From the NCBI RefSeq assembly GCF_001507335.1, contig NZ_LMAH01000001.1:620001-684000 (forward strand): DNA of 64,000 nt, written 5' to 3'. Positions 1 to 7,123 of this stretch are shown here, piece after piece; positions within the stretch are counted from its first letter, which is position 1, and each line of letters starts with the position of its first letter. The notes beneath the pieces were generated by a model, which was not told the DNA's origin, did not search any database, and saw only the letters and a list, made by a program, of their open reading frames with translations. The stretch comes from Chryseobacterium sp. JAH. GTDB taxonomy: Bacteria > Bacteroidota > Bacteroidia > Flavobacteriales > Weeksellaceae. Made by a program: the position numbers and the translations under genes.

Positions 1-129
1 CATCAACATTAATGAAATCACTAATTGAAGAGGCAACTAAATTGTGCGTTTGATTTGCTGAAAGTTTGAAGTTGGAGGCTGGAAGTTAATATTTAAATTA
101 AATAAACTCCCATCTCCCCTATCAAAACT

Positions 130-1488
130 CTACATGGTCATTCCTATGTCAATTCCTTTGATTTTTCGGTAAAGATCTGTGGCGTAATTATCGGTCATTC
201 CCGAAACAAAATCAATCACACCAAGAACTTTTTGATAATCACTACCTTCTTCATATACAAATTGTAATGGAAGAAGTTTCAACGCCATTTTATCATAGGA
301 TTTCCTGTCATCTTTAGGTTTTAAGATAGACGGTATAAAATGATTTAGCAATTCATACATTACATTGTACCCCGCATTTTCGATTTCAACAACCGCTTTA
401 TGATTATAAATTTTAGCAATAGAATACGATTCTATTTCCTGCAAAGCTTTATTGCCATCTCTATAAATATCGAGCAGACCTTTATCTAGTTGGCCTTTTA
501 AAATTGTATCAAAATTGGCTTTAAAGCTCTCAATCGATTTATTAATCAACGCATTGATCACTTTCGCTCTCAGATAAGAAACCCTTTCGTTATCATTAGA
601 AATCGCAACCAGTTTATCTTTTACTTTCTTTGTGTCCTGATTCTCAGATGCAATAAGATCTAAGAAAAGATTTTCACAATCAGCACTGGAGATTATGCCG
701 AGACGATGCGCATCTTCCATATCGATAATATTGTAGCAAATATCGTCGGCAGCTTCTACCAACCATACAAACGGATGTCTTTTAAAAATATAAGGCTCAT
801 CATTTTCCTGAATCAGGTTAACGCCTTTTGCTATTTCTAAAAAAGTTTCTTTTTCGTTCTGAAAAAAGCCGAATTTTTTTCTGTGAATAATTCCTCTTTT
901 CTTGGCAATGGCTTCACAAGGATATTTTGCAATACTTGCCAAAGTAGTAAAGGTTAATTGGGTTCCACCCAAATCTTTTCCCTGCTGTTGGTGAGCAAGA
1001 ACACGAATTGCATTGGCATTTCCCTCGAAATTAACTAAATCTGCCCATTCTTTTTCTGAAAACTTTGGTTTCAGATCATTTTCGTTTTTATCAAAATAAC
1101 TTGCAATGGCATCTTCACCTGAATGTCCGAAAGCAGGATTTCCGACATCGTGACACAGACAGGCTGCTGCAATTACATTCCCTAAATTATGGTTGTAAAA
1201 ATTTTGGGACTCTTCGGTTAGATCACTTTGATGATTTTCGGCAATAAATTCTCCGATGACACTTCCCAAACTTCTTCCTACAGAAGAAACCTCAAGTGAA
1301 TGCGTCAATCGGTTGTGTACAAAAACACTTCCGGGAAGCGGAAAAACCTGGGTTTTATTCTGCAGTCTTCTAAATGCCGACGAAAATATAATACGGTCAA
1401 AATCTCTTTGAAAATCTGTTCTTGAAGCAACAGTATTTGGATTGTTACCGGTACGCTGACTGGTAAAAATCTGGTTCAAATTCATCAT
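130..1488 (-). CDS. dgt: dGTP triphosphohydrolase (dGTPase, HD domain)
   Basis: Predicted cytoplasmic deoxynucleoside triphosphate triphosphohydrolase, which hydrolyses dGTP to deoxyguanosine and triphosphate and so affects dNTP pools. The 452-residue protein has the family N-terminus (DFQRDFDRIIFSSAFRRLQ, about residues 25-43) and the HD metal site: RLTHSLEV with His63, LCHDVGNPAFGHSGE with His113/Asp114, and an EAADDI segment near 245-250. Length is normal for the short bacterial dGTPase type. It begins with two consecutive Met codons; either could initiate. It is divergent from the Fpg/Nei-like glycosylase with only 68 bp between starts, so the two nucleotide or DNA quality-control genes may share a control region. 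Family assignment is firm; nucleotide specificity is inferred. Confidence 0.95.
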   Translation of the reverse strand: MMNLNQIFTSQRTGNNPNTVASRTDFQRDFDRIIFSSAFRRLQNKTQVFPLPGSVFVHNRLTHSLEVSSVGRSLGSVIGEFIAENHQSDLTEESQNFYNHNLGNVIAAACLCHDVGNPAFGHSGEDAIASYFDKNENDLKPKFSEKEWADLVNFEGNANAIRVLAHQQQGKDLGGTQLTFTTLASIAKYPCEAIAKKRGIIHRKKFGFFQNEKETFLEIAKGVNLIQENDEPYIFKRHPFVWLVEAADDICYNIIDMEDAHRLGIISSADCENLFLDLIASENQDTKKVKDKLVAISNDNERVSYLRAKVINALINKSIESFKANFDTILKGQLDKGLLDIYRDGNKALQEIESYSIAKIYNHKAVVEIENAGYNVMYELLNHFIPSILKPKDDRKSYDKMALKLLPLQFVYEEGSDYQKVLGVIDFVSGMTDNYATDLYRKIKGIDIGMTM

Positions 1489-1556
1489 TTTCCAAAATTA
1501 ATTCAAATTTTGCTTTTAAAGGAATAATATTTGAGTTTTTCTCTAAAACCAAAGCA

Positions 1557-2288
1557 ATGCCAGAAGGTCCAACTATTGTTCTCATGAAAGAAGATCTGCA
1601 AAAATTTGTAGGTGAAAAAGTACATAAAGTGAGCGGAAGTGAAATTCCAGCAGATTCAAAAATTAAAGGTGAAATTTTAAGCGAAATTAAAACATTTGGA
1701 AAACAGACTTTCTTGATTTTCGATACCATTATTTTTAAAGTTCATCTGATGATGTTTGGTTCTTATAGTTTGTACGAAAGAAAAGATATAGACACGCTTC
1801 GATTAGGATTGACATTTAACGATGGCGGAATGTATTTTTATACTTGTGTTGTAAAGGTCGATAACGAAAGTTATCTATTAAAAATTGATTGGGAGGCCGA
1901 TATCATGAGTGACAAATGGAATCCAAAAAAAACTGAGCAAACTTTAAAAGCAGCTCCAAAAATGATGATTTGCGATGCCTTGATGAATCAGGATATTTTC
2001 TCTGGTGTTGGTAATATTATTAAAAATGAAGCGTTGTTCAGGGTCGGCATTCATCCGGAAAGTCTGATTGGAAATCTAACTCAGCAAAAACTGAAAGAAA
2101 TTATTACAGAAGCAAGAAATTACGGTTTCGATTTTAAAAAATGGAAAAAAGCAAATGTTTTAAGTAAGCATTTTCAGATTTATCATCAGAAAAACTGCCC
2201 TATTTGTGGCGCAGAAGTCATTAAAAAAAATACCGGAAAAAGCAAACGGACAAGTTTTTTCTGTAAGAAAGATCAGATACTATATTGA
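1557..2288 (+). CDS. Fpg/Nei family DNA glycosylase
   Basis: Base-excision-repair glycosylase/AP lyase of the formamidopyrimidine/endonuclease VIII family, 243 residues. The mature N-terminal Pro2 and Glu3 in MPEGPT are the catalytic nucleophile and acid; PEGP is the Nei-like form. A lysine in IKTFGKQT (about 50-55) matches the family's beta-hairpin lysine, and the helix-two-turn-helix is near GVGNIIKNEALF (residues 151-162). The C-terminal zinc finger begins CPIC but ends FFCKKDQILY, so the usual fourth cysteine is Asp. Zinc may be bound by three Cys plus Asp, or the finger may be weakened. The start is fixed by the invariant MPEGP N-terminus. Whether it acts on oxidised purines or pyrimidines cannot be read from sequence. 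Confidence 0.9.
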   Translation: MPEGPTIVLMKEDLQKFVGEKVHKVSGSEIPADSKIKGEILSEIKTFGKQTFLIFDTIIFKVHLMMFGSYSLYERKDIDTLRLGLTFNDGGMYFYTCVVKVDNESYLLKIDWEADIMSDKWNPKKTEQTLKAAPKMMICDALMNQDIFSGVGNIIKNEALFRVGIHPESLIGNLTQQKLKEIITEARNYGFDFKKWKKANVLSKHFQIYHQKNCPICGAEVIKKNTGKSKRTSFFCKKDQILY

Positions 2289-2660
2289 TCTCCAAGAATT
2301 GATGATGTTCATTTTATCATTAAATTTTATTCATCTCCATTATAAAAACATGATTTTTAGACGCTTTTTCTTTTTACTATGCTACGCATTCTTATCCTAT
2401 TTGGATTATCAAGTCTTAAATATAAAATGCGAATACATTAACACATTCACATTATTTTACGAATAAAATAATTTATTATACAGGTATTTTATACAAAATA
2501 TTTTAAATAAGTTAATTAATACTTAGTGAAAAACCACTTAATACTACCGTAACAAACTGATATACATCATAATATTTATATTGCAGCTACGATTATAAAG
2601 CCGTAATATTGCATTACAGAATTCGCAATAAATATTTAAATAATTAAAAATTCAAAAATT
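2289..2660. other. AT-rich intergenic stretch
   Basis: No convincing gene on either strand. The sequence is very AT-rich and low in complexity. Short TATATTGCAG-like and TAATATTGC motifs near 2578-2614 could be promoter -7 variants for the small peptide gene at 2661. An ATTGC/GCAAT inverted pair lies just upstream of that gene. An open frame running out of the glycosylase 3' end into this stretch has no recognisable protein character and is not called. Confidence 0.4.
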
Positions 2661-2741
2661 ATGATCGCAATCGTCGGAGTAGCAACATGTGCAGTTTTAG
2701 TATCTTCTTATATCGCAACAGTGAAAAAAGAAAATAACTAA
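2661..2741 (+). CDS. candidate 26-residue single-pass membrane peptide
   Basis: A short frame opening MIAIVGVATCAVLVSSYIA and ending in the charged tail TVKKENN. It has a hydrophobic stretch of about 19 residues with one Cys, followed by a positively charged C-terminus. This is the typical layout of small bacterial membrane proteins, with the Lys-rich end expected in the cytoplasm. It is preceded by the A-rich leader AAAAATTCAAAAATT, like the leaders of other genes in this genome, and a promoter for the next gene lies about 50 bp beyond its stop. Nothing in the sequence names a function; regulator of a membrane protein and toxin of a type I system are both possible but unsupported. It could also be chance coding. 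Confidence 0.45.
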   Translation: MIAIVGVATCAVLVSSYIATVKKENN

Positions 2742-2793
2742 TCAGGATTTAAATAAATCTGCCTATTTAGCAAATTTATCAGTTAGTATTATT

Positions 2794-2801
2794 TATGTTT
2801 G
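2794..2801 (+). promoter_or_regulatory. putative -7 box for mepB-like gene
   Basis: TATGTTTG matches the Bacteroidota -7 consensus TAnnTTTG, 65 bp before the MepB start. The -33 TTTG element is poor, so the promoter may be weak or activator dependent. The predicted transcript begins just before a strong leader hairpin. Confidence 0.45.
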
Positions 2802-2818
2802 TAGTCTCAATGACTGCC

Positions 2819-2849
2819 CGCTGTTTTACTCAACCGGAGTAAAGCAGCG
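2819..2849 (+). promoter_or_regulatory. stable leader hairpin upstream of mepB-like gene
   Basis: Arms CGCTGTTTTACTC and GAGTAAAGCAGCG pair over 13 positions with one G-U, around a five-base loop (AACCG). The hairpin ends 17 bp before the MepB start and is followed on the + strand by an A-tract, not a T-tract. It is therefore not a + strand terminator; it would sit in the 5' leader of the MepB mRNA. It could stabilise the mRNA, control initiation, or terminate minus-strand transcription, because the complement has a T-tract on the other side. Confidence 0.5.
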
Positions 2850-2866
2850 CAAAAAAACATAACAAA

Positions 2867-3370
2867 ATGATTACAGAACTCGAGCAACTTCAAAATTCAG
2901 TTTTTTCTACGCTCAACTTAGTCATTTCCTCTCTCCAGCCCGATCCAGAATGCAAAGAATATCTTGGTCACAGTTTTCAACTGAATCAATTCGGCATCAA
3001 ATTCAGAAAGGCTAAAATTACACCTAAGAAAATCGGCCAATTTGTAACTTTATGGAAGAGAAATCCCGAAAGCAAACAAACCGAACCCTTCACTTCTAAA
3101 GATCCTTTTGATTTTTACATTATCTTCTGTGATAATAATGATCAATCCGGATTCTTCTTTTTCTCAAAGGAAATTCTTATTCAGAAAAATATTCTCACTA
3201 CCCTTTCTAAAGATGGTAAGCGAGGTTTCAGAGTTTATCCACCTTGGGATATTCCCGAAAATATACAGTCTATAAAAACTCAGGATTGGCAAAAACATTT
3301 CTTTATTGATTTTTCAAACGAAAACTTAGTTGAAGATTTAAAATCAATTTTACACAATAAATCTAAATAA
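2867..3370 (+). CDS. MepB family protein
   Basis: A 167-residue cytoplasmic protein matching the MepB family, known from the third gene of the Staphylococcus aureus mepRAB multidrug locus; its biochemical role is unknown. Hallmarks are FRKAKITPKKIGQFVTLWKR (about residues 46-65), the DPFDFYIIF segment, FFFSKEILIQKNIL, and GKRGFRVYPPWD (about 137-148) followed by TQDWQKHFFID. Length is usual for the family. No MATE efflux gene (mepA) is adjacent, but a MarR regulator lies three genes downstream, the regulator family of MepR. A TATGTTTG -7 box and a strong leader hairpin precede it. Family call is confident; link to drug response is inference. Confidence 0.85.
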   Translation: MITELEQLQNSVFSTLNLVISSLQPDPECKEYLGHSFQLNQFGIKFRKAKITPKKIGQFVTLWKRNPESKQTEPFTSKDPFDFYIIFCDNNDQSGFFFFSKEILIQKNILTTLSKDGKRGFRVYPPWDIPENIQSIKTQDWQKHFFIDFSNENLVEDLKSILHNKSK

Positions 3371-3470
3371 AATATTGATTTCCAATTAATTAATAAAATA
3401 ATTGAATTTTGATAATTTTAATAATTTTAATAAATGTTAAATTTTTGTTAAATTCAAACTAATTTAATAA

Positions 3471-3496
3471 ATAGTTAGGATTCCTAACTATATTTG
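3471..3496 (+). promoter_or_regulatory. promoter with palindromic operator (MarR candidate site 1)
   Basis: A perfect inverted repeat, arms ATAGTTAGGA and TCCTAACTAT around a single T (3471-3491), runs into the -7 box TATATTTG (3489-3496), 38 bp before the thioredoxin-like gene. No good TTTG lies at the -33 position. A dimeric winged-helix protein bound here would block the -7 box. The MarR gene two genes downstream is the obvious candidate; the left arm recurs exactly in the next promoter. Confidence 0.65.
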
Positions 3497-3533
3497 CAGT
3501 AGAAATTATTCTAAACAATTAAAATTTATCAAA

Positions 3534-3767
3534 ATGAAAAAATCAGTTTTTTATCATGCAGGTTGTCCGGTTTGTGTAAGTGCAGAACATGACATCATTA
3601 GTCTAATCGGTCAAGACAATGTAGAAATCATACATCTTGGTGATAACAAAGAAAAAATTGCTGAAGCGGTTCTAGCGGGTATAAAATCTGTTCCGGCTTT
3701 GGTAACTCCTACTGGAAATGTTCTTCACATCAACTTTGGTGCTTCTATGGATGAAGTAAAAGGTTAA
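3534..3767 (+). CDS. small thioredoxin/glutaredoxin-like protein
   Basis: A 77-residue thioredoxin-fold protein with the redox motif HAGCPVC (Cys11 and Cys14) after a first beta strand, the cis-Pro loop GIKSVPALV (about 50-58) and a final strand with NVLHINFGAS. It lacks a signal peptide and is shorter than thioredoxin, closer to glutaredoxin or NrdH size. It probably handles disulfides or metal-thiol transfer in the cytoplasm. It is the first gene of a likely unit with DUF2024 and MarR, under the palindrome-overlapped promoter. A hairpin containing a second promoter separates it from the next gene. The substrate is unknown. Confidence 0.8.
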   Translation: MKKSVFYHAGCPVCVSAEHDIISLIGQDNVEIIHLGDNKEKIAEAVLAGIKSVPALVTPTGNVLHINFGASMDEVKG

Positions 3768-3772
3768 AAAAA

Positions 3773-3810
3773 TTTGCTTCACATAGTTAGGACTACTACC
3801 TTTGTGAAGC
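3773..3810 (+). promoter_or_regulatory. second promoter with half-palindromic operator inside a hairpin
   Basis: TTTG (3773-3776), 20 bp, then TACCTTTG (3797-3804) is a textbook Bacteroidota promoter for the DUF2024 gene. Between the boxes lies ATAGTTAGGA (3783-3792), identical to the left arm of the upstream operator; the right half is degenerate (7 of 10 matches). The segment also forms a hairpin (GCTTCACA, 3776-3783; TGTGAAGC, 3803-3810) that could attenuate read-through from the thioredoxin-like gene. Confidence 0.65.
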
Positions 3811-3853
3811 ATTTTATTTCTTACTTAAAACAATAATTAAATTTTTAATAAAT

Positions 3854-4120
3854 ATGCAAGTAGCAGTTTGGGACACGTATGTCACTAAAAAAGACGGAAC
3901 AGTAATGCATTTCGATATCATTGCTCCGAAAGAAATTGTCGCAACAGAAGTAATCTACGGATACGGAAAAGATTATTTAAAAGGAAAAGGACAGGAAGAT
4001 CAGGAACTTTCTTCTAAGGAATGCAGTTTCTGCCATATAGAAACAGTTCTGTCACAATGGGAAACCGAGATTAATAAAAAAGGCTACACCATTGTAGAGA
4101 TGGAAAATTGTAATGTATAA
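3854..4120 (+). CDS. DUF2024 family protein
   Basis: An 88-residue protein that fits DUF2024 along its length: an opening beta strand and DTYVTKKDGTVMHFDI (residues 7-22), a central helix, the conserved CSFCH motif (about 57-61), and the closing GYTIVEMENCN. Structures of this family exist but no function is established. The Cys-x-x-Cys-His cluster and terminal Cys make metal or thiol chemistry plausible. Its stop codon abuts the MarR start directly (TAA then ATG), so the two are translationally coupled. It has its own strong promoter with an operator half-site. Family call firm, role inferred from context. Confidence 0.85.
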   Translation: MQVAVWDTYVTKKDGTVMHFDIIAPKEIVATEVIYGYGKDYLKGKGQEDQELSSKECSFCHIETVLSQWETEINKKGYTIVEMENCNV

Positions 4121-4732
4121 ATGAACGAATCAGATTTTAATTTAAAGCATCAAAACCATAGCACTGAAAGCAAAATCGTGGCTTCCTTAGAAAGGATTTC
4201 GCAGGCTTTCCGTGTTTTGCTTTGGCAGGAAAGTAAGGAACATGCTTTGAGCCCGATTCAGGTGCAGGTTTTGATTTTTCTTTTGAATCACAGCGACGAA
4301 AAAAGAAAAGTAAGCTATCTGGCTGATGAGTTTAACATGACAAAAGCCACCATTAGCGAAACCATAAAATCACTCGAACAAAAAAATCTGATTACCAAAG
4401 AATACGAGCCTCACGACACCAGAAGCTACATCATTCATCTTACCCAGAAAGGAAAGGAAATTGCTGATAAAACATCTTATTTTACCCGGCAGATGAGCAT
4501 TCCGCTGCAGAATTTAGATGAAGAAACCAAAGATAATCTTTTGGAAAGTCTGTTTGCAATGATTAACCATCTGAATAAATCAGGAGTAATTACCATTCAG
4601 AGGATGTGTACAACCTGTGCCTATTTCCGGCCATCATCTGAAGGGAAAGAGCCTGTTTGTGGCTTACTTCAAAAGGTTTTGTACGCTGAAGACCTCAGAA
4701 TCGACTGTCCCGAACATCAAATGAAAGCTTAA
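4121..4732 (+). CDS. MarR family regulator with C-terminal four-Cys cluster
   Basis: A 203-residue transcription factor. Residues about 45-110 form a MarR winged helix-turn-helix (SYLADEFNMTKATISETIKSLEQKNL recognition region; EPHDTRSYIIHLTQKG wing). The dimerisation helices are followed by an extra C-terminal module with Cys163, Cys166, Cys180 and Cys196 (CTTC, then VCGLL, then DCPEHQ), not part of a standard MarR protein. The spacing suits a Zn or Fe-S site. It begins immediately after the DUF2024 stop and is followed 15 bp later by the AAA ATPase. It probably represses its own unit through the ATAGTTAGGA palindromes. Inducer unknown; redox, metal or electrophile sensing is inferred. Confidence 0.88.
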   Translation: MNESDFNLKHQNHSTESKIVASLERISQAFRVLLWQESKEHALSPIQVQVLIFLLNHSDEKRKVSYLADEFNMTKATISETIKSLEQKNLITKEYEPHDTRSYIIHLTQKGKEIADKTSYFTRQMSIPLQNLDEETKDNLLESLFAMINHLNKSGVITIQRMCTTCAYFRPSSEGKEPVCGLLQKVLYAEDLRIDCPEHQMKA

Positions 4733-4747
4733 ATTTAAATTTATACT

Positions 4748-5461
4748 ATGAATCTGTACAATCTTATTATTCAAGACAAAGAAGAAGTAACGCTCGATGA
4801 TGTTTTCCTTGAACGTAAAAATAAGGAACAGTTTGTACAGCTTATTAAGGAACAGACCTACGCCAAAGAGTTGCAGGAATACGGACTTCCTGTCAACAAT
4901 AAAATCCTTCTCGAAGGAAGTTCAGGCTGCGGAAAAACCATGACTGCAAAAGCGATTGCCAATGCATTAGGTAAAAACATTATCATACTGAACCTCAGCA
5001 ATATCATCTCCTCAAGAATCGGTGAAACTTCACAGAATATCAAAATGATTTTCGATAAAGCAGCAAGAGAGCGCTCCGTTCTATTCCTTGATGAGCTTGA
5101 TCAAATCGGGAAAGCTCGTGGCAGTGACGATAAAGATGTGGGTGAAATGAGAAGATTGGTCAACACGCTGATTCAGCTGATTGATTATTATCCCGAAAAT
5201 GCATTGTTACTGTGCGCTACCAATCACGCAGAAATTATTGACACTGCTATTATCAGACGTTTTCAGCTCAAAATAAAATATGAAATGCCTTCACGAGAAT
5301 TTCTGGATTCTTTTTACGCAAGTCTGCTATCGAAATTCCCTGAAGACATGAGGAATATTGAAAGGAAATATGAAATTTCGTATGCAGAGGCAAAAGATTA
5401 TACTTTTACCATTATTAAATCAGCATTGATTAATAAATTAGAAGCTAAACACAAAGTCTAA
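4748..5461 (+). CDS. AAA family ATPase
   Basis: A 237-residue single-domain AAA protein with Walker A GSSGCGKT (57-64), Walker B VLFLDELD (111-118), sensor-1 region LLCATNH and the arginine-finger segment IIRRF. It resembles the FtsH/Cdc48-type AAA core but lacks protease, membrane or N-terminal substrate domains, so it must act through a partner or as a free remodelling ATPase. It sits 15 bp after the MarR gene and 1 bp before the YggS gene, strongly suggesting one transcript. Nothing in the sequence identifies a client. Small stand-alone AAA proteins of this sort are usually annotated only as ATP-binding protein. Confidence 0.85.
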   Translation: MNLYNLIIQDKEEVTLDDVFLERKNKEQFVQLIKEQTYAKELQEYGLPVNNKILLEGSSGCGKTMTAKAIANALGKNIIILNLSNIISSRIGETSQNIKMIFDKAARERSVLFLDELDQIGKARGSDDKDVGEMRRLVNTLIQLIDYYPENALLLCATNHAEIIDTAIIRRFQLKIKYEMPSREFLDSFYASLLSKFPEDMRNIERKYEISYAEAKDYTFTIIKSALINKLEAKHKV

Positions 5462-5462
5462 A

Positions 5463-6197
5463 ATGAAAGAAAATATTCTCCACAACCTCGAAATTATCAA
5501 CAACAGAATAAAAACAGCCTGTGAAAAATCAGAGAGGAACGTCGATGATGTTAAATTATTATTAGCCACCAAAACCGTTTCAGCAGAGAGAATAAAAATA
5601 GCTTTAGAAAACGGACATACTTTAATTGCCGAAAATAAAGTGCAGGAGCTGAGAGAAAAGCATGATGATTTAAAAAGTATTTCTCACCAAAATCATTTTA
5701 TCGGGCATCTTCAAACCAATAAAATCAAAGACATTTTAAATTGTGATGTAAGTTGTCTGCAATCACTTGACCGCTTTGAACTCGCCATGAAACTTCATCA
5801 AAAGCTTTTTGCAGAAGGAAAAACGATGGATGTTTTAATACAGGTAAATACCTCTGATGAAGAAAGTAAATTCGGGATTCATCCTGATTCCGCCATTGAT
5901 CTGGTTATAAAAGTTTCTAAATTTCAAACTTTAAAAATCAAAGGTCTGATGACAATCGGACTTTTCAGTGCAGAAACCGAAAAAGTAAGACCATGTTTTA
6001 AAATTCTTAAAAATTTACAGCAGAAAATCATTCAACAAAAGATCCCAAACGTAGAAATGAAAGAACTATCCATGGGAATGAGCAGTGATCTGGAAACTGC
6101 CATTGAAGAAGGCGCTACGATTGTGAGAGTAGGAACCGCAGTTTTCGGTGCGAGGATTTATCCGGATTCTTATTATTGGCATGAAAATAAAAAATAA
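5463..6197 (+). CDS. YggS family PLP-binding protein
   Basis: A 244-residue protein of the YggS/PROSC (PLPBP) family, which holds pyridoxal 5'-phosphate and affects vitamin B6 and amino-acid homeostasis. The PLP lysine is in LLLATKTVS (Lys37); other hallmarks are ENKVQEL, FIGHLQTNKIK, VLIQVNTSDEESKFG, GLMTIGLF, ELSMGMSSDLETAI and the phosphate-binding VRVGTAVFG near the C-terminus. It is a single TIM-barrel without the C-terminal domain of alanine racemase. It starts one base after the AAA ATPase stop. Length and motifs are complete. Confidence 0.93.
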   Translation: MKENILHNLEIINNRIKTACEKSERNVDDVKLLLATKTVSAERIKIALENGHTLIAENKVQELREKHDDLKSISHQNHFIGHLQTNKIKDILNCDVSCLQSLDRFELAMKLHQKLFAEGKTMDVLIQVNTSDEESKFGIHPDSAIDLVIKVSKFQTLKIKGLMTIGLFSAETEKVRPCFKILKNLQQKIIQQKIPNVEMKELSMGMSSDLETAIEEGATIVRVGTAVFGARIYPDSYYWHENKK

Positions 6198-6201
6198 TTG
6201 A

Positions 6202-6573
6202 ATGAAAAATCTTACTGTTCTTTTTCTCTTTTCAGCTTTACTTTCTTGTTCTCAAAAATATGATGGAGAAGTGCATTTTAAATCCTGTAAGGTGAGATAT
6301 GATGTTATTGATGAGAAAAAGGAGAAACAATTGTATGGTCAGAATATGATTGGAAATCAATGGAGATCTGAGTCGGCAAGACAGGAATTGGCTCTTTGTC
6401 TTTGTGAAAAATATCTTCAAAATCGGGATGAAGAAATCAAAGAAAAGATTCTTGAGATTTACAACGCAGATATGGATTACTTTCACAGACGAAAGTCATT
6501 TAAAAGAAATGATTTTGATTCGATTTTAGTGAACAGAAAAGAAATTTTTGACTATAGAATTTTGATAGAATAA
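6202..6573 (+). CDS. small lipoprotein, function unknown
   Basis: A 123-residue protein beginning with a short basic, hydrophobic leader and lipobox (MKNLTVLFLFSALLSC, modified Cys at 16), so it is predicted to be lipidated at the cell envelope. The mature part is charged and helical, with a Cys-containing ELALCLCEKYL segment (about 63-73). It starts 4 bp after the YggS stop, likely in the same transcript. I do not recognise a family; similar lipoproteins are common in flavobacteria. Confidence 0.7.
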   Translation: MKNLTVLFLFSALLSCSQKYDGEVHFKSCKVRYDVIDEKKEKQLYGQNMIGNQWRSESARQELALCLCEKYLQNRDEEIKEKILEIYNADMDYFHRRKSFKRNDFDSILVNRKEIFDYRILIE

Positions 6574-6629
6574 AAATCCTTTAGTCATGGAAACAAGCCA
6601 CTGCAAAAACCTGATCATAAGAAATAATA

Positions 6630-7091
6630 ATGATAACAAAACTAATTCATACGATAGATCAAATCATAAAATTTGGACTAAAACCAGATTTAACAATTAA
6701 TAAAAATGAAAGAGATCTATCTTTGGAAAAATCTCTAATAATTATTTACAATTTATATTTTGACATTAACTATGAATATGACAATACTGATTATTCAGAA
6801 TACAATGAACACAAATATGCTGACATATGAAAAAATGTTGAAATTAATTTTCCAGAATTTGGTTTTTACAACATTGCTCTTGATATTATGGATACTTATG
6901 CAAAAGATAACATTGCAATCGGTGATGCAATAGACGATCTATCAGATATCATCCTTGATCTATTACAAATAAAATGGAGAATAGAAAACAATAGTCCTGA
7001 TGACGGACTTTGGTATTTTCAGCTTGTTTTTTCTAGTCACACCCAGCAGCATATTATCGATCTGTTAAGCTACAGAAAACAGAGAAAATAA
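6630..7091 (+). pseudogene. DUF5063-like gene interrupted by one in-frame TGA
   Basis: Two open segments, 6630-6830 and 6888-7091, lie in the same frame and are separated only by a TGA at 6828-6830. Reading through the stop gives one continuous protein of 153 residues with no frameshift. The C-terminal half (DDLSDIILDLLQ, then GLWYFQLVFSSHTQQHIIDLL) fits the DUF5063 family, whose conserved tryptophans lie in this region. The context ADI-stop-KNVEINFPEFGFYN suggests that TGG (Trp) became TGA. The downstream segment could restart at the ATG at 6888. TGA is used as a normal stop elsewhere in this window, so recoding is unlikely; a recent nonsense mutation or a sequencing error is most likely. 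Confidence 0.7.
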
Positions 7092-7123
7092 TAAGCCAAC
7101 CCAAGCTTCCGATCTTCTAATCA

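Noticed and set aside
1..129. Possible C-terminal end of a plus-strand gene at 3-53 (STLMKSLIEEATKLCV then stop).
   Set aside because: Only 16 residues are visible and the upstream part is outside the window; no family can be supported.
2206..2466. Open frame overlapping the glycosylase 3' end.
   Set aside because: Alternate-frame coding of a strong gene followed by AT-rich hydrophobic run; no family character.
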